This document shows positions 9,830 through 19,046 of a stretch of 41,445 nucleotides of DNA, in pieces. This stretch comes from Fidelibacterota bacterium (lineage in GTDB: Bacteria > Fidelibacterota > Marinisomatia > Marinisomatales > JABMOV01), in NCBI GenBank assembly GCA_013203145.1, contig JABMOV010000049.1, positions 1-41,445 on the forward strand, read 5' to 3'. The first letter of the stretch is position 1; every line of letters begins with the position of its first letter. A model generated the notes under the pieces. The model saw nothing but the letters and a program-made list of their open reading frames with translations, ran no database searches and had not been told where the DNA came from. The position numbers were made by a program, and so were the translations under genes.

Positions 9830-10933
9830 TTATTTTCGTGCAAATAAAATCAAAATAACACCACCGATTATAAAAATAATATTGCCTATCCACGCGGAGA
9901 GTAGAGGCTCTAAGATTCCTTTAAATCCCATGGATTGACCAAATTTTATAAACGCATAATATGTAAAGATAACGAAGACACTCATCCCTGCACCAAAGGT
10001 CAAACCACCTTTCATCTTCATGACGACCAAAGGTAAACCAAATAGGATTACGATTAAATTTGTAAATGCGAAAGATATTTTAAATTGTTGCACTACTTCC
10101 CAGCGTCGCGTATTCACACCGTTTTCTTGTAATATTGCTATCCGTTCATCAAGCTCTTGAAAGTTTAACTCTTCAGGTGATTTAAATTGTTGTGCAATAT
10201 CATCAGGAACAAATTCTATGGTCAATAATGTGTCACTATCAGAAAATGTCATGCTGGTTTCTTGTCCTGTACTATCAAATGACCGAATTGAATAATCAGA
10301 TACTGCCCATTGAGATAAACTGTCAATAAAGGACATCTTTTGGGCATCAAGGCGTTTGAATACTTGACCGCTGTCTAGCTGTACAATATTGATTCCTTCA
10401 GCTGATTGTTGTCGTGGACGATATGTGGCAAGGGAAATATGCAATGTCTCTTGTTTCTGAATAAAAACATCTTTCATTATTTTTTTAGGTTTACTGACAC
10501 TTTTTTTTGCTTTGCGCTTGACATATTCACGTTCTATATCAAATCGTTTTTCGTTCCCCCAGGAGACAAGCTGATTATCCAAAATATACGATCCACCACT
10601 AATTATGAGACCACATAAAAGTAATGGGAATGCAATTCGGTATAGACTAATTCCTGTCGCTTTCATGGCTGTCCATTCATTTCGTTTTGCCATGAGCCCT
10701 ACGCTAAAAATAGTTGAGATTAAAACAGCCATAGGTAAGGCAATATTCACAAACCAGGGTAAGGAGTATAAATAATATTTTACAACAATATTTGAGGGAA
10801 CGCTATTGTCGATAAACCGATCAAGATTCTCAATTAGATCAACAATAACAAAGATGGAAATAAATCCCACCAATGCCATGATCAGGATGCTGAAAAATTG
10901 TTGTAATAAGTATTGATCTATTTTTTTAATCAT
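9830..10933 (-). CDS. lptG: LptF/LptG-family permease (YjgP/YjgQ)
   Basis: The protein is 367 residues, the normal length for the inner-membrane permease that, with LptB, extracts lipopolysaccharide and passes it to the periplasmic Lpt bridge. Hydrophobic helices occur near residues 10-33, 55-78 and 95-115, followed by a soluble jellyroll-like region (about 130-265) and three C-terminal helices. The N-terminus 'IDQYLLQQFF' and the segment 'KRNEWTAMKATGIS' are typical of the family. LptF and LptG are hard to tell apart by eye, so the symbol is tentative. It converges on the TonB-like gene with about 40 bp between the stops and no clear terminator. Confidence 0.88.
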   Translation of the reverse strand: MIKKIDQYLLQQFFSILIMALVGFISIFVIVDLIENLDRFIDNSVPSNIVVKYYLYSLPWFVNIALPMAVLISTIFSVGLMAKRNEWTAMKATGISLYRIAFPLLLCGLIISGGSYILDNQLVSWGNEKRFDIEREYVKRKAKKSVSKPKKIMKDVFIQKQETLHISLATYRPRQQSAEGINIVQLDSGQVFKRLDAQKMSFIDSLSQWAVSDYSIRSFDSTGQETSMTFSDSDTLLTIEFVPDDIAQQFKSPEELNFQELDERIAILQENGVNTRRWEVVQQFKISFAFTNLIVILFGLPLVVMKMKGGLTFGAGMSVFVIFTYYAFIKFGQSMGFKGILEPLLSAWIGNIIFIIGGVILILFARK

Positions 10934-10999
10934 ATCTTAATTTATTACGTGAATAACTCCTTTGTAGACTAGTCCGGTTTACCTAACTTTTCTGTCATT

Positions 11000-11077
11000 A
11001 TGAAAAAACTACCAGTCAAATTTATTCTATTTATACTCATCTCCATACCTGCATTATTAGGATGTCAGAATATTTGA
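11000..11077 (+). pseudogene. Lipoprotein leader mini-ORF (25 codons)
   Basis: An ATG at 11000 opens a 25-codon frame: a basic start 'MKKLPVK', a hydrophobic core 'FILFILISIPA', and the lipobox 'LLGC', then three more residues and TGA. It is a textbook lipoprotein signal peptide with almost nothing behind it. It is either the remnant of a truncated lipoprotein gene or a very small lipopeptide gene. There is no good ribosome-binding site. It lies between the divergent lptG-like and symporter genes. Confidence 0.45.
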
Positions 11078-11166
11078 CAGTGAATCAGTTACAATTTTGA
11101 TAGTCGCTATTAATACAAACTTTGGTATTATCGCATTAATAAACCTCTTATTCAATCAGGAGTCTC

Positions 11167-12531
11167 ATGAATATATATAATACAATTGACAATTGGATGG
11201 CATCACTGGCAGAAGCATTGTGGGGGTTGCCACTTGTCATTTTATTATTAGGTGGCGGCATATTCTTTGCGGTGTATAGTCGATTAACTCCATTCTTGTA
11301 TATGCGACACGCCATTGATATTGTTGCAGGTAAGTTTGATTCTGATGATGATCCGGGTCAAATTACCCATTTTCAGGCATTATCAAGTGCGCTGGCAAGT
11401 ACCGTGGGGATGGGAAATATTGCTGGAGTGGCTGTGGCGATTCATATGGGAGGTCCGGGTGCGATTTTCTGGATGTGGTTGACGGCAATTCTTGGGATGA
11501 GTACGAAGTTTTTTACATGTACTCTGTCTATAATGTTTCGTGGAGAAGATGATTTAGGCGAAATCCAGGGTGGCGTCATGTATTATATTGAAAAGGGATT
11601 GGGTGCGAAATACAAACCTTTGGCTATGTCGTTTAGTATCGCAGGGCTTTTCGGTTGTATTACATTTTTTCAGGCAAATCAGTTATCTCAGGTTATTAGA
11701 GATTTTATTTATCAACCTATGGGTCTTTATCAAACAAATGTATTTGCTGGCAATCTACTTACAGGAATAGCTGTTGCCGCCATCGTAAGTGTTGTCATTT
11801 TTGGCGGCATTAAACGCATTGCGCTGGTAGCCTCACGACTTGTACCAGGAATGGTTGGGCTTTATTTAATTGCTGCCATTATCATCCTAGGCAAAAACTT
11901 TACTGAAATTCCCGCCATTTTTTCATTGATATTTCGTGATGCATTTAGCGGTGATGCGGTGATGGGTGGATCCCTGGGAGCTATGATAATAATTGGCGTA
12001 AGAAGAGGTTTATTTTCTAACGAGGCTGGGACAGGGACAGAAACGATGGCTCATGGTGCAGCAAAAACCACGGAACCAGTGCGTGAAGGGTTGGTAGCTA
12101 TGTTAGGACCCTTCATTGATACAATTGTGGTATGCTCAATCACTGCTGTTGTCATATTAGTAAGTGGTGTTTATACGCAAGATGTAAATGGTGTGACAAT
12201 GACTGCATTGGCTTTTGAACAAGAGTTGGGATCAATTGGTCACTATTTACTCCTATTAGCAGTATTTACATTTGCATTATCTACTATGTTTGGATATTCC
12301 TATTACGGTCGGAAATGTGTTTCATATTTATTTGGAACAAAATGGAAGGTTGCGTATAACTGGTTTTACGTCGCCATGATAATCGTTGCTTCAGTAACAT
12401 CTATTGATATTGCCATTAACTTTGTGGATAGTGCTTTTGCACTCATGGTCATTCCAACCATGATTGGAACGTTATTATTAGCCCCTAAAGTCATGGTAGC
12501 GGCAAAAAAGTATTTTTCAACGGTTCAATAG
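11167..12531 (+). CDS. AGCS-family alanine/glycine:cation symporter
   Basis: The protein is 454 residues, with about 10-11 hydrophobic helices. Family motifs seen are 'FFAVYSRLTPFLYMRHA' near the N-terminus, 'SALASTVGMGNIAGVA' (residues about 78-92), 'GPGAIFWMW', and 'RRGLFSNEAGTGT' (residues about 280-292), the conserved AGCS signature. The family takes up alanine, glycine or related amino acids with Na+ or H+. AGGAG lies just before the ATG. It appears monocistronic and converges on prmA across a 42-bp gap. The substrate cannot be told from sequence alone. Confidence 0.93.
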   Translation: MNIYNTIDNWMASLAEALWGLPLVILLLGGGIFFAVYSRLTPFLYMRHAIDIVAGKFDSDDDPGQITHFQALSSALASTVGMGNIAGVAVAIHMGGPGAIFWMWLTAILGMSTKFFTCTLSIMFRGEDDLGEIQGGVMYYIEKGLGAKYKPLAMSFSIAGLFGCITFFQANQLSQVIRDFIYQPMGLYQTNVFAGNLLTGIAVAAIVSVVIFGGIKRIALVASRLVPGMVGLYLIAAIIILGKNFTEIPAIFSLIFRDAFSGDAVMGGSLGAMIIIGVRRGLFSNEAGTGTETMAHGAAKTTEPVREGLVAMLGPFIDTIVVCSITAVVILVSGVYTQDVNGVTMTALAFEQELGSIGHYLLLLAVFTFALSTMFGYSYYGRKCVSYLFGTKWKVAYNWFYVAMIIVASVTSIDIAINFVDSAFALMVIPTMIGTLLLAPKVMVAAKKYFSTVQ

Positions 12532-12573
12532 GTTTTATAGGCAGGAAATTCGGCAATATTACACTTATTTAGA

Positions 12574-13452
12574 TTACTGTATTTTTATTCCCTCAAGCAA
12601 TACCCAGTCACCACGTTTATCAATCGGTTTAAAACTGAAATCAGATGAATATGCTTTCTGAACATCTATCGACTGTTTAATCATTATTCCCGATAAAACA
12701 ATTTTCCCTGAATTATTTGTTAAAGATGATATTTTCTGTGAAAGCTTTTTCAGTGGGTTCGCTAATATGTTGGCGATTACGATATCATACGTGTTTTCAA
12801 GCTGATCAGACTCAAAAAGAGAAATATTTACGTTATTTAATTCTGCATTCATAGTTGCAGACTGCATTGCTTGTGGATCAATATCAGTCCCATGAACCAT
12901 CGTGGCACCTAACAATTTTGCAGCGATGGCTAAGATTCCAGAACCGCAACCATAATCCATCACCGATTCATTTCCTTTTATGTTCTTGGCTAACCATTCC
13001 AGGCATAACCTTGTGGTGGCATGGGTACCCGAACCAAACGCCAATCCTGGATCTAAACAGATATTTACTGCGTTGCTATTTTCAGGTTGATGCCAGGTGG
13101 GAACGATCCAAAGATTATTTGTGATCATAATAGGGCCATAATCGTCGCGACCCACACGTGACCAATCTTTGTCTTCAATATCTTCTACCCGAAATGTCGG
13201 TATGTTTCCCCATGATGATTTCTGGGCAATCAAATCTACAAAATTTTCTATTTTTAGGTTTTTAGGTACGACACAGGTTAACTGTGCAGGAGCAAGATTC
13301 TCCCAGAAAGGTTCTCCAATTTCATGAAACCAGGGTGCTTCTGGATCAACCGTTTCAATTGAAGCAGATACAGCACCTAATTCTAAGGCAATATCACATG
13401 TTTGATCATTCAATTCGCCATCTGGAATAATGATAATTCGCTTATAATCCAA
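12574..13452 (-). CDS. prmA: Ribosomal protein L11 methyltransferase
   Basis: The protein is 292 residues. The C-terminal SAM-dependent methyltransferase domain shows 'DPGLAFGSGTHATT' (residues about 134-147, diagnostic for PrmA), the SAM loop 'VMDYGCGSGILAIAA' (164-178) and 'IVIANILANPL' (about 214-224). PrmA trimethylates several amino groups of ribosomal protein L11. Translation probably starts at TTG, three bases after the TAA of the upstream hydrolase gene, so the two are likely co-translated. Confidence 0.95.
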   Translation of the reverse strand: MDYKRIIIIPDGELNDQTCDIALELGAVSASIETVDPEAPWFHEIGEPFWENLAPAQLTCVVPKNLKIENFVDLIAQKSSWGNIPTFRVEDIEDKDWSRVGRDDYGPIMITNNLWIVPTWHQPENSNAVNICLDPGLAFGSGTHATTRLCLEWLAKNIKGNESVMDYGCGSGILAIAAKLLGATMVHGTDIDPQAMQSATMNAELNNVNISLFESDQLENTYDIVIANILANPLKKLSQKISSLTNNSGKIVLSGIMIKQSIDVQKAYSSDFSFKPIDKRGDWVLLEGIKIQ

Positions 13453-13455
13453 TTT

Positions 13456-14364
13456 TTACTGCCATTCCTCGATGTGCTCAGCTGGCGTCCAATTATAATC
13501 GGGTTCAAAATAATTCCACACAATTCGAGTAACATCACGAATGAGAACATATCCTTCATTGTCAGAATCCCATCGTGTATCTACCTGATTATTTGTAATA
13601 ATACATATTACAAAATCACCGTGGGGAGCATTGACCAACATGACTTCAGATTTAGACGCACTTACTGCTCCTTGCTTTGAAGCGACCTGAATTTCAGGTG
13701 GGATTTGACTTAATCCTTCACCATCATAATAAGCACGACAGAGGTTACGGTACATATCTTCACTGGCACGAGCTGATACCATTTCTCCATTCCGAATGGA
13801 AAGAAATAAATTAGCCATTTCGCGAGGTGACGTTTGTCCCCAACCATACTTTTCCCAGTCAGTACTACGACCAGCGGTTCTGGAATTAACTCTTGTATGT
13901 TCATAGTCTAAATCAGCAAGATATTGATTAATGGCTGTTCCTGTCCCAGCCAAATCCTGCAACCATAAACTGGCGTGGTTGTCGCTGAACGTGAGCATAT
14001 GTGCTATGAGCTTACTCACGGAAATGTCCTCACCATCCTTGAAACGTGATACTGCGTCATCTCCTTTATAGGGATAATTAATGGAATCTTTGTAATAAAG
14101 TAGAGATGAGTCTAATGAAAGGTTCTTGTGTTCAATGAGATCATATATTTTTACAAGAATAGGTATTTTAACCATACTTGCTGTTGGGAAGATTTCATCT
14201 GCGTTTAAAGAAACGGTTTTGCCCGTTTTATTGTGGTACACATATACACCTGCATCACCGCTAAAATTCTGAATTTTCTCTTGGATTAGGTTTTCCAGAG
14301 ATGGCTGAGAGTTGCATTGGATGGAAAAGACCATCAACAGTGTGAATGAGATTGATTTATTCAT
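13456..14364 (-). CDS. Exported class A beta-lactamase-fold serine hydrolase
   Basis: I chose the ATG at 14362-14364 (302 residues). The frame stays open further upstream but would then overlap murQ on the other strand, and the inner start gives a proper signal sequence, 'MNKSISFTLLMVFSIQC'. The Cys may be a lipoprotein anchor, though its lipobox is poor. Catalytic motifs: S63-M-V-K66, S117-D-N119, and K230-Q-G in place of the usual KTG. The omega-loop motif ExxLN with the deacylating Glu is not visible, although the 'TSPREMA' that follows it is present. A true antibiotic-hydrolysing role is therefore doubtful; a peptidoglycan or peptide hydrolase is equally possible. It precedes prmA in an apparent two-gene operon. 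Confidence 0.85.
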   Translation of the reverse strand: MNKSISFTLLMVFSIQCNSQPSLENLIQEKIQNFSGDAGVYVYHNKTGKTVSLNADEIFPTASMVKIPILVKIYDLIEHKNLSLDSSLLYYKDSINYPYKGDDAVSRFKDGEDISVSKLIAHMLTFSDNHASLWLQDLAGTGTAINQYLADLDYEHTRVNSRTAGRSTDWEKYGWGQTSPREMANLFLSIRNGEMVSARASEDMYRNLCRAYYDGEGLSQIPPEIQVASKQGAVSASKSEVMLVNAPHGDFVICIITNNQVDTRWDSDNEGYVLIRDVTRIVWNYFEPDYNWTPAEHIEEWQ

Positions 14365-14423
14365 AAAGAAAAATAATTGGAAAACATTCCAAATCTCAAT
14401 GTCTTTATCCATAATTTTGCGGC

Positions 14424-15347
14424 ATGGATGAACAACATTTAAAGAATCGCAGACATCTTTCAACGGAGAAACAGAATCCGAACTCCTATCAAATTGATAA
14501 GAAATCTGTTGAAGAAATACTTATTACGATAAATAACGAAGACAAAACCATTGCCACCACAGTGGAGAAGGCAATCCCTGCTTTGACTCAAACAGTAAAT
14601 ATGGCTGTTGAATCGTTGCGAAACGGTCATCGAATATTCTATGTTGGAGCTGGTACATCGGGTCGACTTGGTGTGCTGGATTCCACGGAGATGCCGCCAA
14701 CTTATTCTGCTCCCCGTGATTGGTTTCAGGGATTAATTGCTGGTGGACGAGAGGCCTTGATTCGCTCAATTGAGGGTGCTGAAGACAATCCCAAGGATGC
14801 CGAACGCGATATGGATGAGGCGGGAGTAACGAAGGGTGATTTGGTGATAGGAATTGCCAGTAGCAGTGCAACACCCTATGTTGTAGGTGCCTTAGAATAT
14901 GGCAAATCCATTGGGACAAAAACCGCCTATATGATCTGTAACCCAAAACCTCTTAAATCAGTGGATGTAGATGCATTAATTATTCTGGATGTTGGACCAG
15001 AGATCATTACAGGATCCACGCGCATGAAATCTGGTACTGCCACAAAAATGGCATTAAATATGATTTCCACCACAACCATGATTCGATTAGGTAAAGTTTA
15101 TGGAAATCTCATGGTTGACCTTCAAGTTGTCAATAACAAGCTGGTGGACAGAGGATCAAGGATTATTGAAACCATAACGGGATTAACATACGATGAATCT
15201 AAAACCATGTTACTAAAAGCTGACGGATCGGTCAAAACAGCGATTGTAATGGCACTGAAGAGCCTAAATCGAGAAGAGGCTATACTAGCATTAGAAAAAG
15301 CAAATGGTGTTACACGTAGCGTTATTGGTGACGTAGGTGGATTATAA
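14424..15347 (+). CDS. murQ: N-acetylmuramic acid 6-phosphate etherase
   Basis: The protein is 307 residues, the usual MurQ length, with a SIS fold. Signatures seen are 'YVGAGTSGRLGVLDSTEMPPTY' (in part, residues about 73-94) and 'GSTRMKSGTATKMALN' (about 197-212). MurQ removes the lactyl ether of MurNAc-6-phosphate to give GlcNAc-6-phosphate and D-lactate in cell-wall recycling. It diverges from the hydrolase gene across a gap of about 60 bp and converges on the NamZ-like gene with one base between stop codons. No MurNAc kinase or PTS transporter gene is in the window. Confidence 0.95.
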   Translation: MDEQHLKNRRHLSTEKQNPNSYQIDKKSVEEILITINNEDKTIATTVEKAIPALTQTVNMAVESLRNGHRIFYVGAGTSGRLGVLDSTEMPPTYSAPRDWFQGLIAGGREALIRSIEGAEDNPKDAERDMDEAGVTKGDLVIGIASSSATPYVVGALEYGKSIGTKTAYMICNPKPLKSVDVDALIILDVGPEIITGSTRMKSGTATKMALNMISTTTMIRLGKVYGNLMVDLQVVNNKLVDRGSRIIETITGLTYDESKTMLLKADGSVKTAIVMALKSLNREEAILALEKANGVTRSVIGDVGGL

Positions 15348-15348
15348 A

Positions 15349-16614
15349 CTAGTATAGTATATATTTATTTCTTAATTCATCAAAATTAGTATCATAAAGA
15401 ATTGTTTCAGAATCAATATTCTGTAAAGCATCTTTCCAAGAATCGCTTCCCCAGAGTTTCGCAAACCATTTTTCATTAAAAGTGATATCTTCAGGATATA
15501 ATTCATCAATTGTAGAGATAATACTAATCCCTACCAAGATGCTTTGATATTGATTCCGATCTGTGATATGGATTTCAATACCATGGCATAACTCATTTTC
15601 ATATTTTGGATTATTGGCCATACCAGGAATTGTTGTAGGTGTAAAAGATATTGGAGAGAATACGACGCCAGGGAGACGCTTTTTGTTAAGTGCCTGGGAC
15701 AATATTTTTGCATCAATCCAGGGAGCACCAAATTGTTGAAATGGATGAAGTGTTCCACGACCTTCACTCACATTTGTTGCCTCTATTAAACACATTCCTG
15801 GATACACAATTGCTGTTTCCAAATCAGGGATATTAGGTGAGGGCAAAACCCATGGGAGGGTGGTTTCATCAAACCAAAGTTGCCGCGTCCAACCTTCGAC
15901 TTGAACAACAGATAATGTGGGCTTCGAATCAATCCAATTTTCACCGATTATCATTTGTGCCAGTTCGCCAATGGTTAAACCATATTGAATGGGAATTGGA
16001 TAATATCCAACAAATGATTGGTACTCTTTATTAAGGATGGGACCTTCAATCCGATCTCCCCGAATAGGATTTGGTCTGTCTAAAATCACAACAGGGATAC
16101 CAAGTTCACCAGCCGCTTCCATCACTAAACCACAAGTAGTGATATAGGTGTAAAAACGAGCTCCAATGTCTTGAATATCATACAAAATAATATCCACGTC
16201 TTTAAGCATTTCTGATGTTGGTTTTCGATTCTTACCATATAGACTTATGACAGTGGGTAATTCAATTTCATGCACGCCATAGGATACTTTTTCACCAGCG
16301 GCAGCTTCACCAAATAATCCATGCTCCGGTGAAAATATTACTTTCAGATTTATATTATCCAGATTCATCAATCTTTCATAGTTGGGAGTGCCATTTTGAT
16401 CAATTCCTGTTTGATTCGTCACTAAAGCGATGGATTTTCCCTGGATGATATGAAGACTATCGGACAATAAAACATCCAATCCAGTTCTCACCTCAGCTAT
16501 ATCAACCGAAGGGACTGGTTTCCCTTTATATTTCTCCGATTGTGTCTGGTGCGTGCTAGGATGTTCTTGTGTAAATAAGAAACTCAGAAATAGTGAAAAG
16601 AAGAATATTCGCAT
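15349..16614 (-). CDS. namZ: NamZ-like exo-beta-N-acetylmuramidase (DUF1343 / GH171)
   Basis: The protein is 421 residues with a signal peptide ('MRIFFFSLFLSFLF'). DUF1343 hallmarks include 'GLDVLL', 'IALVTNQTGID', 'FSPEHGLFGE', 'LYDIQDIGARFYTYI', 'LDRPNPIRGD' and 'NVSEGRGT'. The Bacillus subtilis member (YbbC, now NamZ) releases MurNAc from non-reducing ends of peptidoglycan fragments, and in that species the gene lies with murQ, as here. Its start overlaps the stop of the GH18 gene (TAATG), so translational coupling is likely. Confidence 0.88.
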   Translation of the reverse strand: MRIFFFSLFLSFLFTQEHPSTHQTQSEKYKGKPVPSVDIAEVRTGLDVLLSDSLHIIQGKSIALVTNQTGIDQNGTPNYERLMNLDNINLKVIFSPEHGLFGEAAAGEKVSYGVHEIELPTVISLYGKNRKPTSEMLKDVDIILYDIQDIGARFYTYITTCGLVMEAAGELGIPVVILDRPNPIRGDRIEGPILNKEYQSFVGYYPIPIQYGLTIGELAQMIIGENWIDSKPTLSVVQVEGWTRQLWFDETTLPWVLPSPNIPDLETAIVYPGMCLIEATNVSEGRGTLHPFQQFGAPWIDAKILSQALNKKRLPGVVFSPISFTPTTIPGMANNPKYENELCHGIEIHITDRNQYQSILVGISIISTIDELYPEDITFNEKWFAKLWGSDSWKDALQNIDSETILYDTNFDELRNKYILY

Positions 16615-19046
16615 TATTTCAGAATTGTGAATTTAACGGTTTGCATTTTTTCAGAAGAACTAAGTTGCGCAAAATAGATTCCCGTTGGAGCTTGCGTGCC
16701 ATTGGCAATGTTGCCATTCCAATGAATAGTTGAGACAGTTGAATTTCCACCAAATTTATGTTCAAAAACAATCTGTCCAAGAATATTATATATGGTTAGG
16801 GCAGTATTGTCAGAAATAAATCCCTGATTGAATTCAATTGTTGCAGTGGAATTAGTGGGATTTGGGTAAATAGATTTAATTTGAAATTGTCCAGGCAGAG
16901 GGGACAATGTCGTTGCGATATCATTTACTTCCACAAACCAAGTGAGGATGGTGCTCATAACCAAATTTCTTGCATCTGCCGGGTAAATCGCTTCAAATCC
17001 GATTGAAAGATGAACAAGAGCTGCTTCATTACTACTAGTTCCAAAAGTGCCATTATAGGATATCCCGGCACCACCACGGGCGTTATAATCCACATTCGGG
17101 TATTTAGCACATATGGTCGATCCACCTGTGGGTTTTATTCCATCGGGATAATCAAGATTATAGGTTCCATGGCTGCCATTATCGAAAGAAAAAGTGCCAA
17201 CATTCTCTAGCATACTAACGGATGTTCCAAAAGCTGAGTAAACAGCGGTTGCTCCACCTGCATCATCTGAGAGATACTGGGCTTTTAAATAGTTCGTATA
17301 AAATTGATTATCGCCTGTACTACCGCCAGAAAGGTCATAACCAATTTCTGAACCGGAAACCATAAAACTGCCACCATTTTCAAGAAAGATTTCAACGAAA
17401 TCTTGTTCAGTAGCAGTGAAAGAATGTGTGGTAGTTCCTTCTTCACCTAATATCCAATCAACAATGGAATAATCATTTAAATCAATTTGCGCAGAAGTGA
17501 TAGCCTCATTAGACACGGCATCAAATTCAAACCCGGCTTGCACAATCGCTGATCCATGTTGTCGTACATAATCGAACGTATTTGTCGTTCCAGTTATACG
17601 ATCAAATCCATTTACAATCAAAACACGATTTGCAGTGGATGGCACGGCTCCTAACATTTCTGTGAGAGGACTGCTACCAAAGCTATTTTGAGATTTAATT
17701 CTGATATAATAAGGCGTGTTTTCTGTCAAACCACTAACAATGACAGGACGAGTATTGAAGACACCCAATGTATCAATAAATTCAGAATTTTCGTTATATC
17801 TGAGAACTATAAATTCATCTGCTGTGGCTGCTCCGGCAAAATTTATCATCAGGGATGTTGAACTTGTAGACGTGATAGACAAGTTTGATGGTACGGTGGG
17901 AGGGGATGTTGCTCCAAATTTTGCTCCTATCGCTTCCCAGAGTTCGGATTCATTTCCGTCATAACCTAAAGCCCATATTCCAATACCCTGAAGGTTGGAG
18001 TTCAGTGCCAGATCATATTTTAAAGACAAAGATGCGCTGTCGTCATACCATCCCTGATACCAGCCGCCTGACTGATAATTATACCACGGTGTTTGAGAAG
18101 AAGCATCCCAGAGTTTGCCATAGGATTGTGCAAGGGGCTCCATTGCTGAATAAAAATAAGCAGATCCACTCCCAGTGGTGGCTGCACCAGCACTCCCACT
18201 GGTGGTTGGCCACTCAAACCCAAAATAGGGCACACCTAAAATGATTTTTGAACCATTATTACTCGTTTCACTTAAATAGGTATTTACCGTATTTGTCACA
18301 TTGTATGATCCTCCGGTCAACGGGGCATTGGCGCCTGTATTTGAGCTTCCAGAGTAATGGTAATCATAACCCATGATAAATAATCCATCGCTGATATTCG
18401 CCAATGCTTCAAAATTCCAGCCGCCGCTCCAATCCACTGCTGGTGTTGCCAGTGTAACTTGTGATCCGGGGATATTTGTATGAAAAGCATCAACTAAATC
18501 AGTAATAAAGGTGACCAAATTTTGTGATTGAGAGGCGGGGAAGACCTCGAAGTCAATATTTACTCCATCACCATTACCATTTTGGACTTGTTGAAGCAAG
18601 TTATTGATAAGATTTTGTCTATTTGTGGCGCTGCTCAAAAGAGTCGTTAAATCATTAGAGCTAAAAAGTGTCGCACATAAAACAACATCCACTCCGTGGG
18701 AATGTGCTTCATTTATAAGACTGGTTGCAGGCCAACCATGAAGATTGCTCAGATTGCCAGTTGGTGTTATTTCTGCGCTGAAATATGCAATAGTAGTAAG
18801 AAGGTTATAATTATAGTTCTGCCAGGCTGTGCCCATCCAATAGGGATGATAACCAAAAACCGTGTGTGACGGTGTCACAATTCTGGATAGTTTTGGTAAT
18901 TTGTTTTCACTAGCTGGTGAAACAGGAGGATCCGGATAATTCGCCTTATAATATTCAAGTTGTTGTTGGTGAATACTTGGATAATTTTGGCTATAAAGAG
19001 TGGGTATAAGGAGAAAAAGGGTAAGAATGAAAATTAGATTTCGCAT
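16614..19046 (-). CDS. Secreted GH18 glycosidase with FN3, amidotransferase-like domain and sorting tail
   Basis: The protein is 810 residues with a signal peptide ('LIFILTLFLLIPTLYSQ', residues about 4-20). The GH18 domain (about 60-385) carries the catalytic D160-G-V-N-I-D165-F-E167 signature and 'GYDYHYSG' at about 226-233; E167 is the predicted acid/base. An FN3 domain (about 386-475) follows, then a region of about 220 residues starting 'VLIVNGFD' that resembles a ThuA/amidotransferase-like fold (unproven). A type IX sorting tail (about 720-810) contains 'SIYPNPTNS'. GH18 enzymes cut chitin or, in cell-wall-associated groups, peptidoglycan next to GlcNAc. Co-transcription with namZ suggests a cell-wall substrate. 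Its start overlaps the end of lysA by 13 bp. Confidence 0.9.
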   Translation of the reverse strand: MRNLIFILTLFLLIPTLYSQNYPSIHQQQLEYYKANYPDPPVSPASENKLPKLSRIVTPSHTVFGYHPYWMGTAWQNYNYNLLTTIAYFSAEITPTGNLSNLHGWPATSLINEAHSHGVDVVLCATLFSSNDLTTLLSSATNRQNLINNLLQQVQNGNGDGVNIDFEVFPASQSQNLVTFITDLVDAFHTNIPGSQVTLATPAVDWSGGWNFEALANISDGLFIMGYDYHYSGSSNTGANAPLTGGSYNVTNTVNTYLSETSNNGSKIILGVPYFGFEWPTTSGSAGAATTGSGSAYFYSAMEPLAQSYGKLWDASSQTPWYNYQSGGWYQGWYDDSASLSLKYDLALNSNLQGIGIWALGYDGNESELWEAIGAKFGATSPPTVPSNLSITSTSSTSLMINFAGAATADEFIVLRYNENSEFIDTLGVFNTRPVIVSGLTENTPYYIRIKSQNSFGSSPLTEMLGAVPSTANRVLIVNGFDRITGTTNTFDYVRQHGSAIVQAGFEFDAVSNEAITSAQIDLNDYSIVDWILGEEGTTTHSFTATEQDFVEIFLENGGSFMVSGSEIGYDLSGGSTGDNQFYTNYLKAQYLSDDAGGATAVYSAFGTSVSMLENVGTFSFDNGSHGTYNLDYPDGIKPTGGSTICAKYPNVDYNARGGAGISYNGTFGTSSNEAALVHLSIGFEAIYPADARNLVMSTILTWFVEVNDIATTLSPLPGQFQIKSIYPNPTNSTATIEFNQGFISDNTALTIYNILGQIVFEHKFGGNSTVSTIHWNGNIANGTQAPTGIYFAQLSSSEKMQTVKFTILK

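Noticed and set aside
10934..11166. Glycine-type riboswitch before the symporter gene
   Set aside because: No conserved riboswitch core is visible; the space holds the lipoprotein mini-ORF and AT-rich DNA.
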